DNA from: Saccharopolyspora pogona
GTDB lineage: Bacteria > Actinomycetota > Actinomycetes > Mycobacteriales > Pseudonocardiaceae
Direction: 5' to 3'
NCBI RefSeq assembly: GCF_014697215.1
Contig: NZ_CP031144.1
Coordinates: forward strand, 21,531-85,530
DNA: 64,000 bases
In this document: piece by piece, positions 7,419 to 15,053 of the stretch
How positions within the stretch are numbered: the first letter of the stretch is position 1
How the letters are laid out: the number at the start of each line of letters is the position of its first letter
The notes under the pieces: model-generated
Seen by the model: only the letters and a program-made list of their open reading frames with translations
Told to the model about the DNA's origin: nothing
Database searches by the model: none
Position numbers and translations under genes: made by a program

Positions 7419-7669
7419 CCGGTAGCAGCCGCGGCCGGCGTCCCGTCCCGCTGCTCGATCCAGACGACGCCGTCGACGGCGACCACCCCCGCCGGCGGCG
7501 GCGACGGCAGCGCGTCCCCGGGCGCCCAGGTCGGAGCGTCACCGCGCTCGTCGCGGACGATCGCGACGAGCACGCGGGCGAACCGGTCGGCCTCCAAGTG
7601 CCTGGCCTTCGCGCGCAGGGTCGTCGAGAGCCGAGCCCACAGCCGCGCATCGTTCGGGCGTGTCGTCAT
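7322..7669 (-). CDS. hypothetical protein
   Basis: 115 residues from ATG at 7669 preceded by GAGGAG. LWARLSTTLRAKARHLEADRFARVLVAIVRDERG is helical; GVVAVDGVVWIEQRDG follows. The C-terminal 35 residues overlap the next gene and have poorer codon bias, so the reading frame may switch there. Start is 2 bases after the probable stop of the upstream gene. Confidence 0.5.
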   Translation of the reverse strand: MTTRPNDARLWARLSTTLRAKARHLEADRFARVLVAIVRDERGDAPTWAPGDALPSPPPAGVVAVDGVVWIEQRDGTPAAAATGCRPRIEPPTKARLSISTAYERGRICSTARGR

Positions 7670-7671
7670 CG

Positions 7672-8370
7672 TCAGTGCTCCTCGGAGGATGTAGTCCGGG
7701 GGGGGGGATGGTGGCCAGCCCCGGCTCGGCGGCGGTGGTGATGTTGTCCGCGACCCGGTCCGGGTCGTCATGGTCGTGGGTGGTGACGGTGTCGCCGGCG
7801 ATGCGCTGCAGCAAGAGCAGTAGCCGGCCCGGGTCGCCGGGGGTCAGGCAGGGCACCAGGTTCCAGTTGAGGTCGAGTTGCCCGCGCCAGCTGGTCGCCA
7901 GGGTGCCGACGAGCTCCGCCGCGTGATTGCGGTGCGCCCGCGCCGGCGGGCTGTAGCGCGACCGGGCCCAGCAGTGGGCGAGGTCCGGGTGCCCGGCGAG
8001 CTCGCGCAGCGCGTCGAGGCTGCTCTCCGACCAGGTGATCAGCGGTCGGTGCAGCAGCGCCTGGTGGACCTGCTCCACCGCCTGGTCCCGCTCGATCGCC
8101 GCAGCTGGTACGAACTTCGCGCGAGGGCCGGCGATCCGGGCGGTGACGTCGACCAGCTGCTCGCCGTCGCAGGCCTGTACCGCCCGGACCCGGATCGCGG
8201 TCGCCGGGCGGGCCCTGCCCGCCGGCGTCGGCGGCGGCGGCACGACGTGCTCAGCGTCCACCACGGCCACCCGATCCCGTGCGAGCAGCCCCCGGACCCG
8301 TTCGACGTGCTGCGGACGCTCGTCCGTCAGTTTCTGCTGCTTGCGTTCCAACGCGGCGATGTGGCGGCAC
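7672..8370 (-). pseudogene. frameshifted hypothetical gene with C10 tract
   Basis: A well-biased frame runs from about 8370 to a run of ten C (G at 7698-7707 on the plus strand). As written the frame runs on past the next start. With one extra C it would end TGA at 7672-7674, two bases before the downstream ATG and overlapping its Shine-Dalgarno, the normal operon arrangement. So the tract is a sequencing slip, a phase-variable run or a real lesion. The protein has helical segments (HIAALERKQQKLTDERPQHV) and SLDALRELAGHPDLAHCW. Its 5-prime end is lost at the sequence described at 8380-8470. Confidence 0.5.
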
Positions 8371-8379
8371 AGCGGTGTC

Positions 8380-8470
8380 GCCTGCCAGGTTGATGGGACC
8401 GCCCTGAGCGGATTTCTGCCAAGGGGATGGGGCCACCCTGGTTGCCAATAGTGGGACCACCCGGCGTGTC
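8380..8470. mobile_element. possible insertion-sequence end remnant
   Basis: Short repeated TGGGACC/GGGGCCACC units separated by about 35 bases, without coding potential, exactly where the minus-strand gene loses its 5-prime end. The pattern resembles the internally repeated termini of IS21-like elements; no transposase remains. Weak call. Confidence 0.25.
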
Positions 8471-8537
8471 GTCGGGGGTGGTCACCCGACGTCCATTTTG
8501 GATCATTCCAGGTCGGTCGACTTGGAGGTCCGTTGGC

Positions 8538-8993
8538 ATGGCATTCCGGGAGGTCAGAGTGGGTATTGCGCCCGTCGCCGACCCCGCACAGCGCCCGCAC
8601 GGGCCACGGCCCGGCGACACCGCGTTCTTGCTGGGTGTGCTGGCGGCCAAGGTCGAGCTCGACGCAGCCGTGCTTGCCGATCCGACCGACGAGTCCCTGG
8701 ACGGCGTCACCGAGTTCGTGGCGGGCTTTCACCGGCTAGTAGGCGGCGTGCGGGCAGAAGACACCCGGCTTCGGCTGCTGGCGCTGCGCTCGATCCGCAC
8801 CGCCTTCGACCTCACCGCGGCCGAGGAACGCCCACCGCTGGTCGACATGGCCTCGGACGCGGCGATGCTCACCGCCAACCTGATCAACACCTACCGGCTG
8901 CAACAGGATGGCGCCGAGCTCCATACGGAGCTGGCGTCAGTCGGCCAGTTCCTCACCGATCTCGACCACGCTCTCGCCGAACTGCGCACCTGA
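8538..8993 (+). CDS. hypothetical helical protein
   Basis: 151 residues from an ATG with GGAGG 9 bases upstream. Contains TAFLLGVLAAKVELDAAVLADPTDESLDGVTEFV and a C-terminal helix (ELASVGQFLTDLDHALAELR). No domain recognised. It precedes the broken gene at 9103 by about 110 bases and may share its transcript. Confidence 0.55.
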   Translation: MAFREVRVGIAPVADPAQRPHGPRPGDTAFLLGVLAAKVELDAAVLADPTDESLDGVTEFVAGFHRLVGGVRAEDTRLRLLALRSIRTAFDLTAAEERPPLVDMASDAAMLTANLINTYRLQQDGAELHTELASVGQFLTDLDHALAELRT

Positions 8994-9102
8994 TCACGCC
9001 CAGTGTGGACCCCCGCCGCTGTGCCGCGCTCAATTGTCACGGTGACGAAAGGCTTCTCCTGGTCGCGGTCCGGTCCTTTCTGAACCCGAGGAGGCAGTCC
9101 TC

Positions 9103-9493
9103 GTGATCGAGTGTGAACACCCACTGGAAGCGCTGCATCGCGGGCGCGACGCGGTGGCAACGGCCGTGTGCCTGCCAGGCCAGGATTCCGCAACCGTCCC
9201 TGGATGAGCTTCACGCCTTTGGCTCGGCGATCGTGGCCACGCTCGCCCAGCTCAGCCACCTCAGCTCCGTGGTGGCCGACCAGGTAGGGCGCTTCGACGA
9301 ACAGGAGCTGGAGCGGGCCACGATCAGCGATCACCCCGCCGACGAACTCAGGATCGCCGGAGCACACCTGGCCAGACTTGGCGACGAGCTGGCGGCCGCC
9401 GTCACCGACGCCACCCGGTACTGGACCGCGATGGAAAGCGTCGACCTGCACACCTCGGGCGACCTCAGAGCACGACCCGAACTCGAACCGTAG
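9103..9493 (+). pseudogene. frameshifted paralogue of the gene at 51.9 kb
   Basis: GTG preceded by GAGGAGG. The first 25 codons give EHPLEALHRGRDAVATAV, then a single-base frameshift near 9165-9172 moves into the frame giving IPQPSLDELHAFGSAIVATL and ending TAMESVDLHTSGDLR. The intact minus-strand gene at 51882-52271 has the same sequence blocks in one frame. Read as it stands, translation stops after about 34 codons. Confidence 0.7.
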
Positions 9494-9595
9494 CCGGGAC
9501 AAGGTCGCCCCCAAGGAGAACAGGTCGGCGGAAGGCCCGGCTCCGGCCCCGGTTAGCTGCTCGGGAGACGGGTACGCCACCGAGATGACTGTCAC
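9494..9595 (-). pseudogene. scrap of a Ser/Thr protein kinase gene
   Basis: Minus-strand frame reading VAYPSPEQLTGAGAGPSADL then FSLGATL, recognisable as the activation-segment end (APE-like PEQ) and following D-x-F-S-L-G motif of a Hanks-type kinase. Nothing else of the kinase is present. Confidence 0.45.
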
Positions 9596-9608
9596 CTCGG
9601 CGGCGGAT

Positions 9609-10388
9609 CTACAGCCAGCGGGCGAACAGACGCTCGCCCTGGTCCGCGAAGATGCCGCCGGGGTAGCCGAAGATCGGCCACAGGTCCAGCGGGTCCTCGG
9701 TGTCGGCGACCTCGAATCCCAGCTTCGTGTAGAACGCCTTCAGGTCGCGGTCGGCCGGGATCTGCCCGTACACCAGCGTGAACCGGCAGGCGCGGTAGAC
9801 CTGCACGCACCGCCGCAGCAGCGCCGAGCCCAGGCCCGCGCCGCGGGCGGTGTCGGCCACCGCGACCGCCTTGATCTTGGCCAGACCGACAGCGCCGAGC
9901 AGGAACACCTTCTGCTGTTCGCGCGGCCCGTAGGCGGCGGCGTGGGTGTAGTAGCGGTGAACGACGTTGGTCGGCGGGTAGGACACCAGCGTGCCCACGA
10001 TCTCGCCGCGCCGGTCGGCGACCAGCGGCAGCGCTGAGCGCAGGTACAGCCGGCGCGGGTCGTTGGCGACCTGAGTCGACGCCGTCGCGACGTCAGCCAG
10101 CAGCGCCTGGTGCCCGGAGCGCAACCCGGTGCGCAGTGCGGCGGCGATTCCCTCATCAGTACGCAGCGCGTCGACCAGCGCGTCCTCCAGTGACACCCCC
10201 GCGAGCTGGACCAGCTCGGCCACCTTCTCGATGTCATCCGGGGCAGCGAGCCGGATCGTGGTGTCCTCGCTGAGGGGCCAGCCCTGCACGAGATCCTGTT
10301 CGTGGAGACCGGCCACGCCGGCGGTGCGTCGAGCGGACTTGGCTTCCGCGCGCTCCCGGGCGCGCCGTTGCTGACGAGATTCGACCAT
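9609..10388 (-). CDS. GNAT-family N-acetyltransferase
   Basis: 259 residues. A basic N-terminal helix (SRQQRRARERAEAKSARR) and a middle domain precede a GNAT core: VAVADTARGAGLGSALLRRC is the acetyl-CoA pyrophosphate loop (R-x-x-G-x-G/A), and FYTKLGFEVADTEDPLDLW is the usual C-terminal strand. The substrate cannot be inferred. Single gene on this strand; 10389-10594 upstream shows no further gene. Confidence 0.75.
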   Translation of the reverse strand: MVESRQQRRARERAEAKSARRTAGVAGLHEQDLVQGWPLSEDTTIRLAAPDDIEKVAELVQLAGVSLEDALVDALRTDEGIAAALRTGLRSGHQALLADVATASTQVANDPRRLYLRSALPLVADRRGEIVGTLVSYPPTNVVHRYYTHAAAYGPREQQKVFLLGAVGLAKIKAVAVADTARGAGLGSALLRRCVQVYRACRFTLVYGQIPADRDLKAFYTKLGFEVADTEDPLDLWPIFGYPGGIFADQGERLFARWL

Positions 10389-10594
10389 GTGCTGATCGTG
10401 CCCGACGATCAGCAGCTTCGGCTCGGAATTGGCAGAGCGCCACGGCGCCTAGACGAGGCGTACGGTGCCCGCCGAGGAGCGTGCCGAGACCGAAGCCGAC
10501 CGGCGACGCACCACCTGTCGCCGACCATGACGACCACGACCACCACCTCACCACAGCACCAGCAGTCCCGGCCTCCAACCCGCCATGACTTCAT

Positions 10595-11149
10595 CTACTC
10601 GGTGCGCAGGGCTGCTACTGATTCGAGCAGGCCCAGGTCTTCGAGCCTGGCGAGGATGTCGTGAATGGTGCGCGGCGGCTTGGTGCAGGAGTCGGCGATG
10701 CGCTGGATGCAGCCGTAGACGCTGGGCCGGTCGAGGTGGATCTGGTCGAGGATGAAGGCGTCGGGATGTTTGGCCTCGATGTCCCACTGGCCGAGGGAGT
10801 CCATCGGGAAGTCCTTGAGGTTGACGGTCACGATGACCTGGGCGCGCGCTTTGATCGCGGCGGCCAGGACGTGACGGTCGTCGGGGTCCGGCAGTGTGAC
10901 GGCGTCGATGAGCGGTTCGTAGCCCTGGACCAGGCAGTCCCGGATCGCCCGGATCATCAGCTTGCGGGTGCGGTCGAGATTGTCGGGGTCAAGGTCGGGG
11001 CGGTTAGCTTTGAGGTTGCGGAAGGTTTCGTCGAGGATCCGGTGGGTCCACTTGGCCTGGACGAGCCCGGCCTGCGCGACCCGGATCAGTAGGTCGCGCA
11101 GGACGTTGGGGTAGAGGACGTTGGCGTCGTAGATGACGACGAAGGCCAT
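10595..11149 (-). CDS. PIN-domain toxin of a type II toxin-antitoxin pair
   Basis: 184 residues. Opens VVIYDANVLYPNVLRDLL (first PIN aspartate), has ETFRNL-type helices and LPDPDDRHVLAAAIKARAQVIVTVNLKDF, giving the D...D...N acidic set of a PIN ribonuclease. Longer than VapC and closer to the PIN_3-type toxins. ATG overlaps the upstream stop by one base, so toxin synthesis depends on antitoxin translation. Confidence 0.8.
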   Translation of the reverse strand: MAFVVIYDANVLYPNVLRDLLIRVAQAGLVQAKWTHRILDETFRNLKANRPDLDPDNLDRTRKLMIRAIRDCLVQGYEPLIDAVTLPDPDDRHVLAAAIKARAQVIVTVNLKDFPMDSLGQWDIEAKHPDAFILDQIHLDRPSVYGCIQRIADSCTKPPRTIHDILARLEDLGLLESVAALRTE

Positions 11150-11601
11150 CAAAGCCCCAGTTCGTGGGTGAGGCTGGTGAGTTCGTCGGCGGCTTCGCGG
11201 CGGCGCTGATCGTCGCGGCGCATGTACTCCAGCAGAGATTCGACCTTCACTCGGCGATGGGTGCCGACCTTGCGGTAGTCGATCTCGCCTGCCTCCAGCA
11301 GACCGACCAGGTAGGGCCGGGAGACATTGAGCATGTCCGCGGCCTGCTGGGTGGTCAGGTCGGCGCCGGCGGGCACGACGGAGACGCCCTTACCCGCGGC
11401 CATGTGCGCCAGGATCCGAGCGAGCAGTTCGACGGCTCCCCGAGGGACGACCAGTTGGTCGCCGTCCTCGTCGTCGACGGCGAGCTGGACGCTGGTTTCG
11501 TGGTGGCGGCTGAGGTAGTCGCGGATGTGGTGCAGCGCCTTGTCGGCCGTGGCCGAGTCGGTCTGGCTCGGCTGGATCGGGTCGAGAGCGAGTTGGGACA
11601 T
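11149..11601 (-). CDS. excisionase-type HTH antitoxin
   Basis: 150 residues from ATG with AGGAGGGAAGG upstream. A middle segment (LTTQQAADMLNVSRPYLVGL, then GEIDYRKVGTHRRVK) is the MerR/Xis-type helix-turn-helix found in antitoxins paired with PIN_3 toxins; the N-terminal 70 residues would carry the rest of the partner contact. Probably autorepresses from the 11602-11841 gap, which holds no gene I can see. Confidence 0.75.
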   Translation of the reverse strand: MSQLALDPIQPSQTDSATADKALHHIRDYLSRHHETSVQLAVDDEDGDQLVVPRGAVELLARILAHMAAGKGVSVVPAGADLTTQQAADMLNVSRPYLVGLLEAGEIDYRKVGTHRRVKVESLLEYMRRDDQRRREAADELTSLTHELGL

Positions 11602-11841
11602 GGCGACCTTCCCTCCTGTGCTTATCCGCAGTATCCGCAATAAACGAAATAAGCGCAACGTGTTGGGTCGGGATACAGGAGAAATCTGCCAAGCGGTCGG
11701 GTAGTGCCTCTGGTCAGGCAGCCGTGTCGGCTCGGTAGAGCGAGGGCCCCGCCGGGATACGCGCGAAAGGGCGATGGGACCTCGACCCGCGCACGCAGCA
11801 GCGATTCCCTCACCGGCACGCGTACCGCTTCGCGCTCCTGG

Positions 11842-12252
11842 TCAGCCGTCCGAGGGCGGGGGAGCGGGGGCGGCGACGGTGAGCCGGGCCTGCCCGGCGG
11901 CCGCGGCGAGACGAGTGTCGTAGGTGACGAACGTCGGCGGGACGTCGCTGCTCAGCGCGGTCGCGAGGTGGATCGCATCCAGCGACCGCAGGTGCTGGCC
12001 GTCGAGCCGGGCCGCCTGGTGCAGCACGGCGTCGACCGGGCGCAGGTGCAGCCCGTCGAGCAGCTGCTCGGCCTGGTCGACCGCGGCGTCGGCGGCGCCG
12101 ATCCGGTGCAGCGCCCGGTGCAGCTCCACCCGGATCAGCCCGGAGGACATGATCACCTCGGAGGAGCGCGCGGTGAGCCAGTCCACCAGCGCCGCGGACT
12201 CCGGTTCGGCCACCACGAGTTTGATTGCGGCGCAAGAATCGAGGTAGATCAC
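11842..12252 (-). CDS. vapC: VapC-like PIN-domain toxin
   Basis: 136 residues. Starts MIYLDSCAAIKLVVAEPES and continues LRSLDAIHLATALS and FVTYDTRLAAAA, with the four acidic residues of the PIN ribonuclease fold at the expected spacing. Usual VapC length. Start overlaps the antitoxin stop by 4 bases. Confidence 0.85.
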   Translation of the reverse strand: MIYLDSCAAIKLVVAEPESAALVDWLTARSSEVIMSSGLIRVELHRALHRIGAADAAVDQAEQLLDGLHLRPVDAVLHQAARLDGQHLRSLDAIHLATALSSDVPPTFVTYDTRLAAAAGQARLTVAAPAPPPSDG

Positions 12253-12557
12253 CGGTCGGTGTCCTCCCGGTCGGCGAGGATCGCCGCGGAGCCGACCGGT
12301 TCGCTGGCGGTCGCGGTGCGCACGGGCGCGGCCGCCAGGAACGACTGCAGCCCCTGCTGCCGCGTGCGCCAGTCGGCCGGCGCTTCCCCGGCGGCCGCCC
12401 AGTCGTCGAGCTGCTGTTCGTCCGGGTCCGGCGGGGTGAGGATGCCGACGACTCGGCCGCCGTTGGTGATCACTAGCCGCCGCTCGTGCTGCAGGCGCTC
12501 GAACACCGTCCGCGGTTCGTGCGTCAACTGCCGCATGGTCACCCGGTCATTGCTCAT
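12249..12557 (-). CDS. vapB: Phd/YefM-type antitoxin for VapC
   Basis: 102 residues. MRQLTHEPRTVFERLQHERR and LVITNGGRVVGILTP match the Phd/YefM DNA-binding and dimer fold; the C-terminal half (DDWAAAGEAP onward) is the flexible toxin-neutralising arm. Second antitoxin-first PIN pair within 2 kb. Confidence 0.8.
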   Translation of the reverse strand: MSNDRVTMRQLTHEPRTVFERLQHERRLVITNGGRVVGILTPPDPDEQQLDDWAAAGEAPADWRTRQQGLQSFLAAAPVRTATASEPVGSAAILADREDTDR

Positions 12558-12756
12558 GTCACCACAATACGCCGAGCGTCAACCACGCACGCCACATCGT
12601 GATCCAGCTACATCTTCTGTCTAACGCCACGACTATGCGTCTACCACGCGTACGAAGTGTGGACCATGCGCCTGATGTGGCGCACGGTGAACGCGCGAAC
12701 GTGAATCGCCCATAACCGGGGTTATGCGCGGTTTCGATCATGTGCGATCGCATATA

Positions 12757-12850
12757 GTATCGTTTCTAATTATGATGTTACAACGATACGAAACGATATG
12801 ATATGAAATAAAACATCATGATTCGGTTTGACTCGATACGATACGAAACG
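12757..12850. promoter_or_regulatory. AT-rich region with repeated CGATACGAAACG boxes
   Basis: An AT-rich island in otherwise very GC-rich DNA. CGATACGAAACG occurs at 12784-12795 and 12839-12850 and an inverted relative GTATCGTTTC at 12757-12766. The last copy ends 5 bases before the coding start at 12856. Likely operator and promoter of the coiled-coil gene, or iterons. The left part of the gap (12558-12756) holds the vapB promoter region and nothing else I can identify. Confidence 0.5.
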
Positions 12851-12855
12851 CTAGA

Positions 12856-14199
12856 ATGATCGCCATGACCGACGACACGCACGAGGCGCGCACGGGTGGC
12901 AGCACGGGTGGCGGCCCGACGCGCACGGAGCCGCAAGCGGACCCCGAGGCCGCGCACGGCGGCCGCGACCGGTGCTCCTGGCCTGCAGAGCTGGGCGGGT
13001 GCGACAACCCGCCGTTTCGCCGCGGCGGCGTCGGCAGACCCGGCGGCTACTGCCAGGAAGTGGTCGACGGCGTGCTGCATAACCGCACCAACGCGGCCAA
13101 CCGCATGCGTACGCGCCGCAAGGCGGCCCCCGCGCACACATCCGCGCCTCCGGCACACGCCGAAACGACCGAGCCCACCACCGCGGAACGTCTCGACCTC
13201 ACCAAGGTCAGCACAGCCGAACAGGCCCAGGTGATCGCGCAGCTCGTCGACGACCTGCCTCGTCGCCTCGAAGCCTTCGTCGCTCTGTTGGCCCAGGCCA
13301 GCGACGTCGACGCCGTCCAGCAACAGATCGCCGCCATCCGCCGGCATGCCCGCCAGCAAGTCGAGGACGCACAGCGAGCGCAAGCCACCGCCGAAGCCGA
13401 GCGCGACGACCTACGTGACGAGCGCGACGAAGAACGCCGACTCCGCGAGGACGCCGACGCCGCCGCCGAACGCATGGCCGCCGACCTCGAAGACGCACGC
13501 GCCCAGCGCGACAGCGCACGCGAGGCCGAGAGTGCGGCCATCGCCGACGCCCAGCGCGCACGCGAAGAAGCCGCCGCCGAGATCGAGCGCATCCAGACCG
13601 AAGCCGCGCAGCAGATCGAGCAAGCCCGTGCCGACGCCGCACGCCAGGTCGCCGACGCGAAGACCGACCGCGACCGGCGGCTCGCCGAGCGCGACGAAGC
13701 CGCCCGCACGGAGATCGAGACCGTGCGCGACGAAGCCGCCCGCCAGATCCAGCAGGCGCAGGATGCCGCGCACAACGCCGATGAGCAGCGCGCCCGTGCG
13801 CAACAAAGCGCCACAGATGCGAAGGCGCTGGCCGAGACCCTCCGCGAGCAGCTCGCCGAACTCCGGCAGCAGCACCAAGCCGACATGCAACAGGCCCGTG
13901 CCGAGACCAAGAGCGTCCGTGACGAGCTCGCCGAGGCACGGCAGGAACACAAGCGTGAACAGGCCGAACTCCGCCAGTACTACGCCACTCAGGTTGACCA
14001 AACCCGACAGGAAACCGAGCTGGTTCGCGCCGACGCGAACCAGCGGGTCGCGGAGATCGCCGCTGACGCCGACCGGCTGCGCGAGGAGCTCAAAGACACC
14101 CGCCAGCAGCACCGTGACGAACAGCAGGCCCTACGTGAGCTGCTGGCCGCCGACCGCCGCCCCGACGAGCACCAGGACGACCAGGAGAACAGCGCATGA
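12856..14199 (+). CDS. long coiled-coil protein with N-terminal Cys motif
   Basis: 447 residues (ATG at 12865 is an alternative start). The N-terminal 90 residues hold a Cys/Pro/Gly motif (CSWPAELGGCDNPPF then GRPGGYC) that could bind zinc. Residues about 150-440 are almost pure charged heptads (QVEDAQRAQATAEAERDDL and similar), a single long coiled coil rich in Ala, Arg, Glu and Gln. General layout resembles KfrA-type plasmid proteins, but no KfrA domain is evident. It heads an overlapping run of genes leading to DUF2637 and transfer functions. Confidence 0.6.
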   Translation: MIAMTDDTHEARTGGSTGGGPTRTEPQADPEAAHGGRDRCSWPAELGGCDNPPFRRGGVGRPGGYCQEVVDGVLHNRTNAANRMRTRRKAAPAHTSAPPAHAETTEPTTAERLDLTKVSTAEQAQVIAQLVDDLPRRLEAFVALLAQASDVDAVQQQIAAIRRHARQQVEDAQRAQATAEAERDDLRDERDEERRLREDADAAAERMAADLEDARAQRDSAREAESAAIADAQRAREEAAAEIERIQTEAAQQIEQARADAARQVADAKTDRDRRLAERDEAARTEIETVRDEAARQIQQAQDAAHNADEQRARAQQSATDAKALAETLREQLAELRQQHQADMQQARAETKSVRDELAEARQEHKREQAELRQYYATQVDQTRQETELVRADANQRVAEIAADADRLREELKDTRQQHRDEQQALRELLAADRRPDEHQDDQENSA

Positions 14200-14255
14200 C
14201 CGAGATCGAGGTGCCCTACGACGGCGGACCGCTCGACGGCGCCGAGTGTGAATGA
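14196..14255 (+). CDS. 19-residue mini-paralogue of the 14.6-kb protein
   Basis: ATGA overlap with the upstream gene. Encodes MTEIEVPYDGGPLDGAECE: its head matches the start (MTEVEVPYIGGPYDG) and its ECE end matches the end of the 99-residue protein at 14626. Looks like a copy that lost its middle. Overlaps the next gene by 4 bases. Confidence 0.45.
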   Translation: MTEIEVPYDGGPLDGAECE

Positions 14256-14629
14256 CGGGAGCCCCGCTGATGACCTGTGAGCACGGATCGGAGTACGCCC
14301 AGCAGCTCGCGTTCGCCGTATCGCCGCGTCACCAGGACGACCTCGCATGGCGCGCCAGCGCGCTGTCGACCTGGCTCGACGGCGCCCAGCTCGACGGCAT
14401 CGAGGCCGAGCTGCTGGAGTACGGCCACCACTCGCACGACGACCAGCGCACCCACTGCGGACAGCTCCGCGCCGAGCGCCAGTCCGATCGCGAGGAGCTC
14501 CGCGCCGAGCGAGAGCGGCTCCGCGCTGACTACGACGCGCGGCTTGCCGACCTGCGCACGGCGCTCTCAGCGGCGACCAAACTCGACGAGGACAGCGCGG
14601 CAGCGGCAGAAGAGCAGGAGAACTCGTGA
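14252..14629 (+). CDS. small charged coiled-coil protein
   Basis: 125 residues. HLVS-type N-terminus with CEHGSEYAQQLAF, then a coiled-coil half (LRAERQSDREELRAERERLR) ending EEQENS, like the QENSA end of the protein at 12856. Overlaps both neighbours by 4 bases. Confidence 0.6.
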   Translation: MTGAPLMTCEHGSEYAQQLAFAVSPRHQDDLAWRASALSTWLDGAQLDGIEAELLEYGHHSHDDQRTHCGQLRAERQSDREELRAERERLRADYDARLADLRTALSAATKLDEDSAAAAEEQENS

Positions 14630-14925
14630 CCGAGGTCGAGGTGCCGTACATCGGTGGCCCGTACGACGGCAACGTCGAGTACTTCGACGACGACGAAGAC
14701 CTGATCGCTGAATTCCTGGCCAAGGGCTACTACGGCCAGATCGAGGAGGACTACGACCCCCGGCGGCCCGGCACGAACCCGGTGCACCGGTACGACTTCA
14801 CGCGGACCGCCGGCGAGCTTCGCCTGGTCTACGCCGGGATCATGCCGTCCGGCACCTACACGCCCGGCCGAGTCGACGACTTCGCCCGACCGGACGCCGC
14901 GGTCGACGAACCCGAATGCGAGTGA
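14626..14925 (+). CDS. hypothetical 99-residue acidic protein
   Basis: GTGA overlap start. Opens MTEVEVPYIGGPYDGNVEYF and carries DYDPRRPGTNPVHRYDFTRT. The MTExEVPYxGGPxDG head is shared with the 19-residue frame at 14196, showing a local duplication. Family not recognised; the head is a pattern I associate with small actinobacterial mobile-element proteins, which is an impression only. Confidence 0.6.
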   Translation: MTEVEVPYIGGPYDGNVEYFDDDEDLIAEFLAKGYYGQIEEDYDPRRPGTNPVHRYDFTRTAGELRLVYAGIMPSGTYTPGRVDDFARPDAAVDEPECE

Positions 14926-14983
14926 CGACGCCCAGCGGCGCCGCATCACTCACCCGCACGACCCGACCTGCGGAAATAAAACC

Positions 14984-15025
14984 GGCGGGTGCCCCAAGCC
15001 TCTTGCCAGAAGTCGGGCACCCGCC
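14984..15025 (+). terminator. hairpin before the DUF2637 gene
   Basis: 11-bp perfect stem (14984-14994 with 15015-15025) and 20-base loop in the gap between 14925 and 15054. Confidence 0.5.
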
Positions 15026-15053
15026 AGCCACCCCACGAAATGAGGTACTGCCC

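Noticed and set aside
5828..7741. 637-residue plus-strand frame
   Set aside because: Runs across a terminator and is antisense to three minus-strand genes; composition is Arg/Pro filler.
13047..13952. Ser/Arg/Cys-rich minus-strand frame opposite the coiled-coil gene
   Set aside because: Mirror of repetitive Ala/Glu/Arg codons; no ribosome-binding site, no domain.
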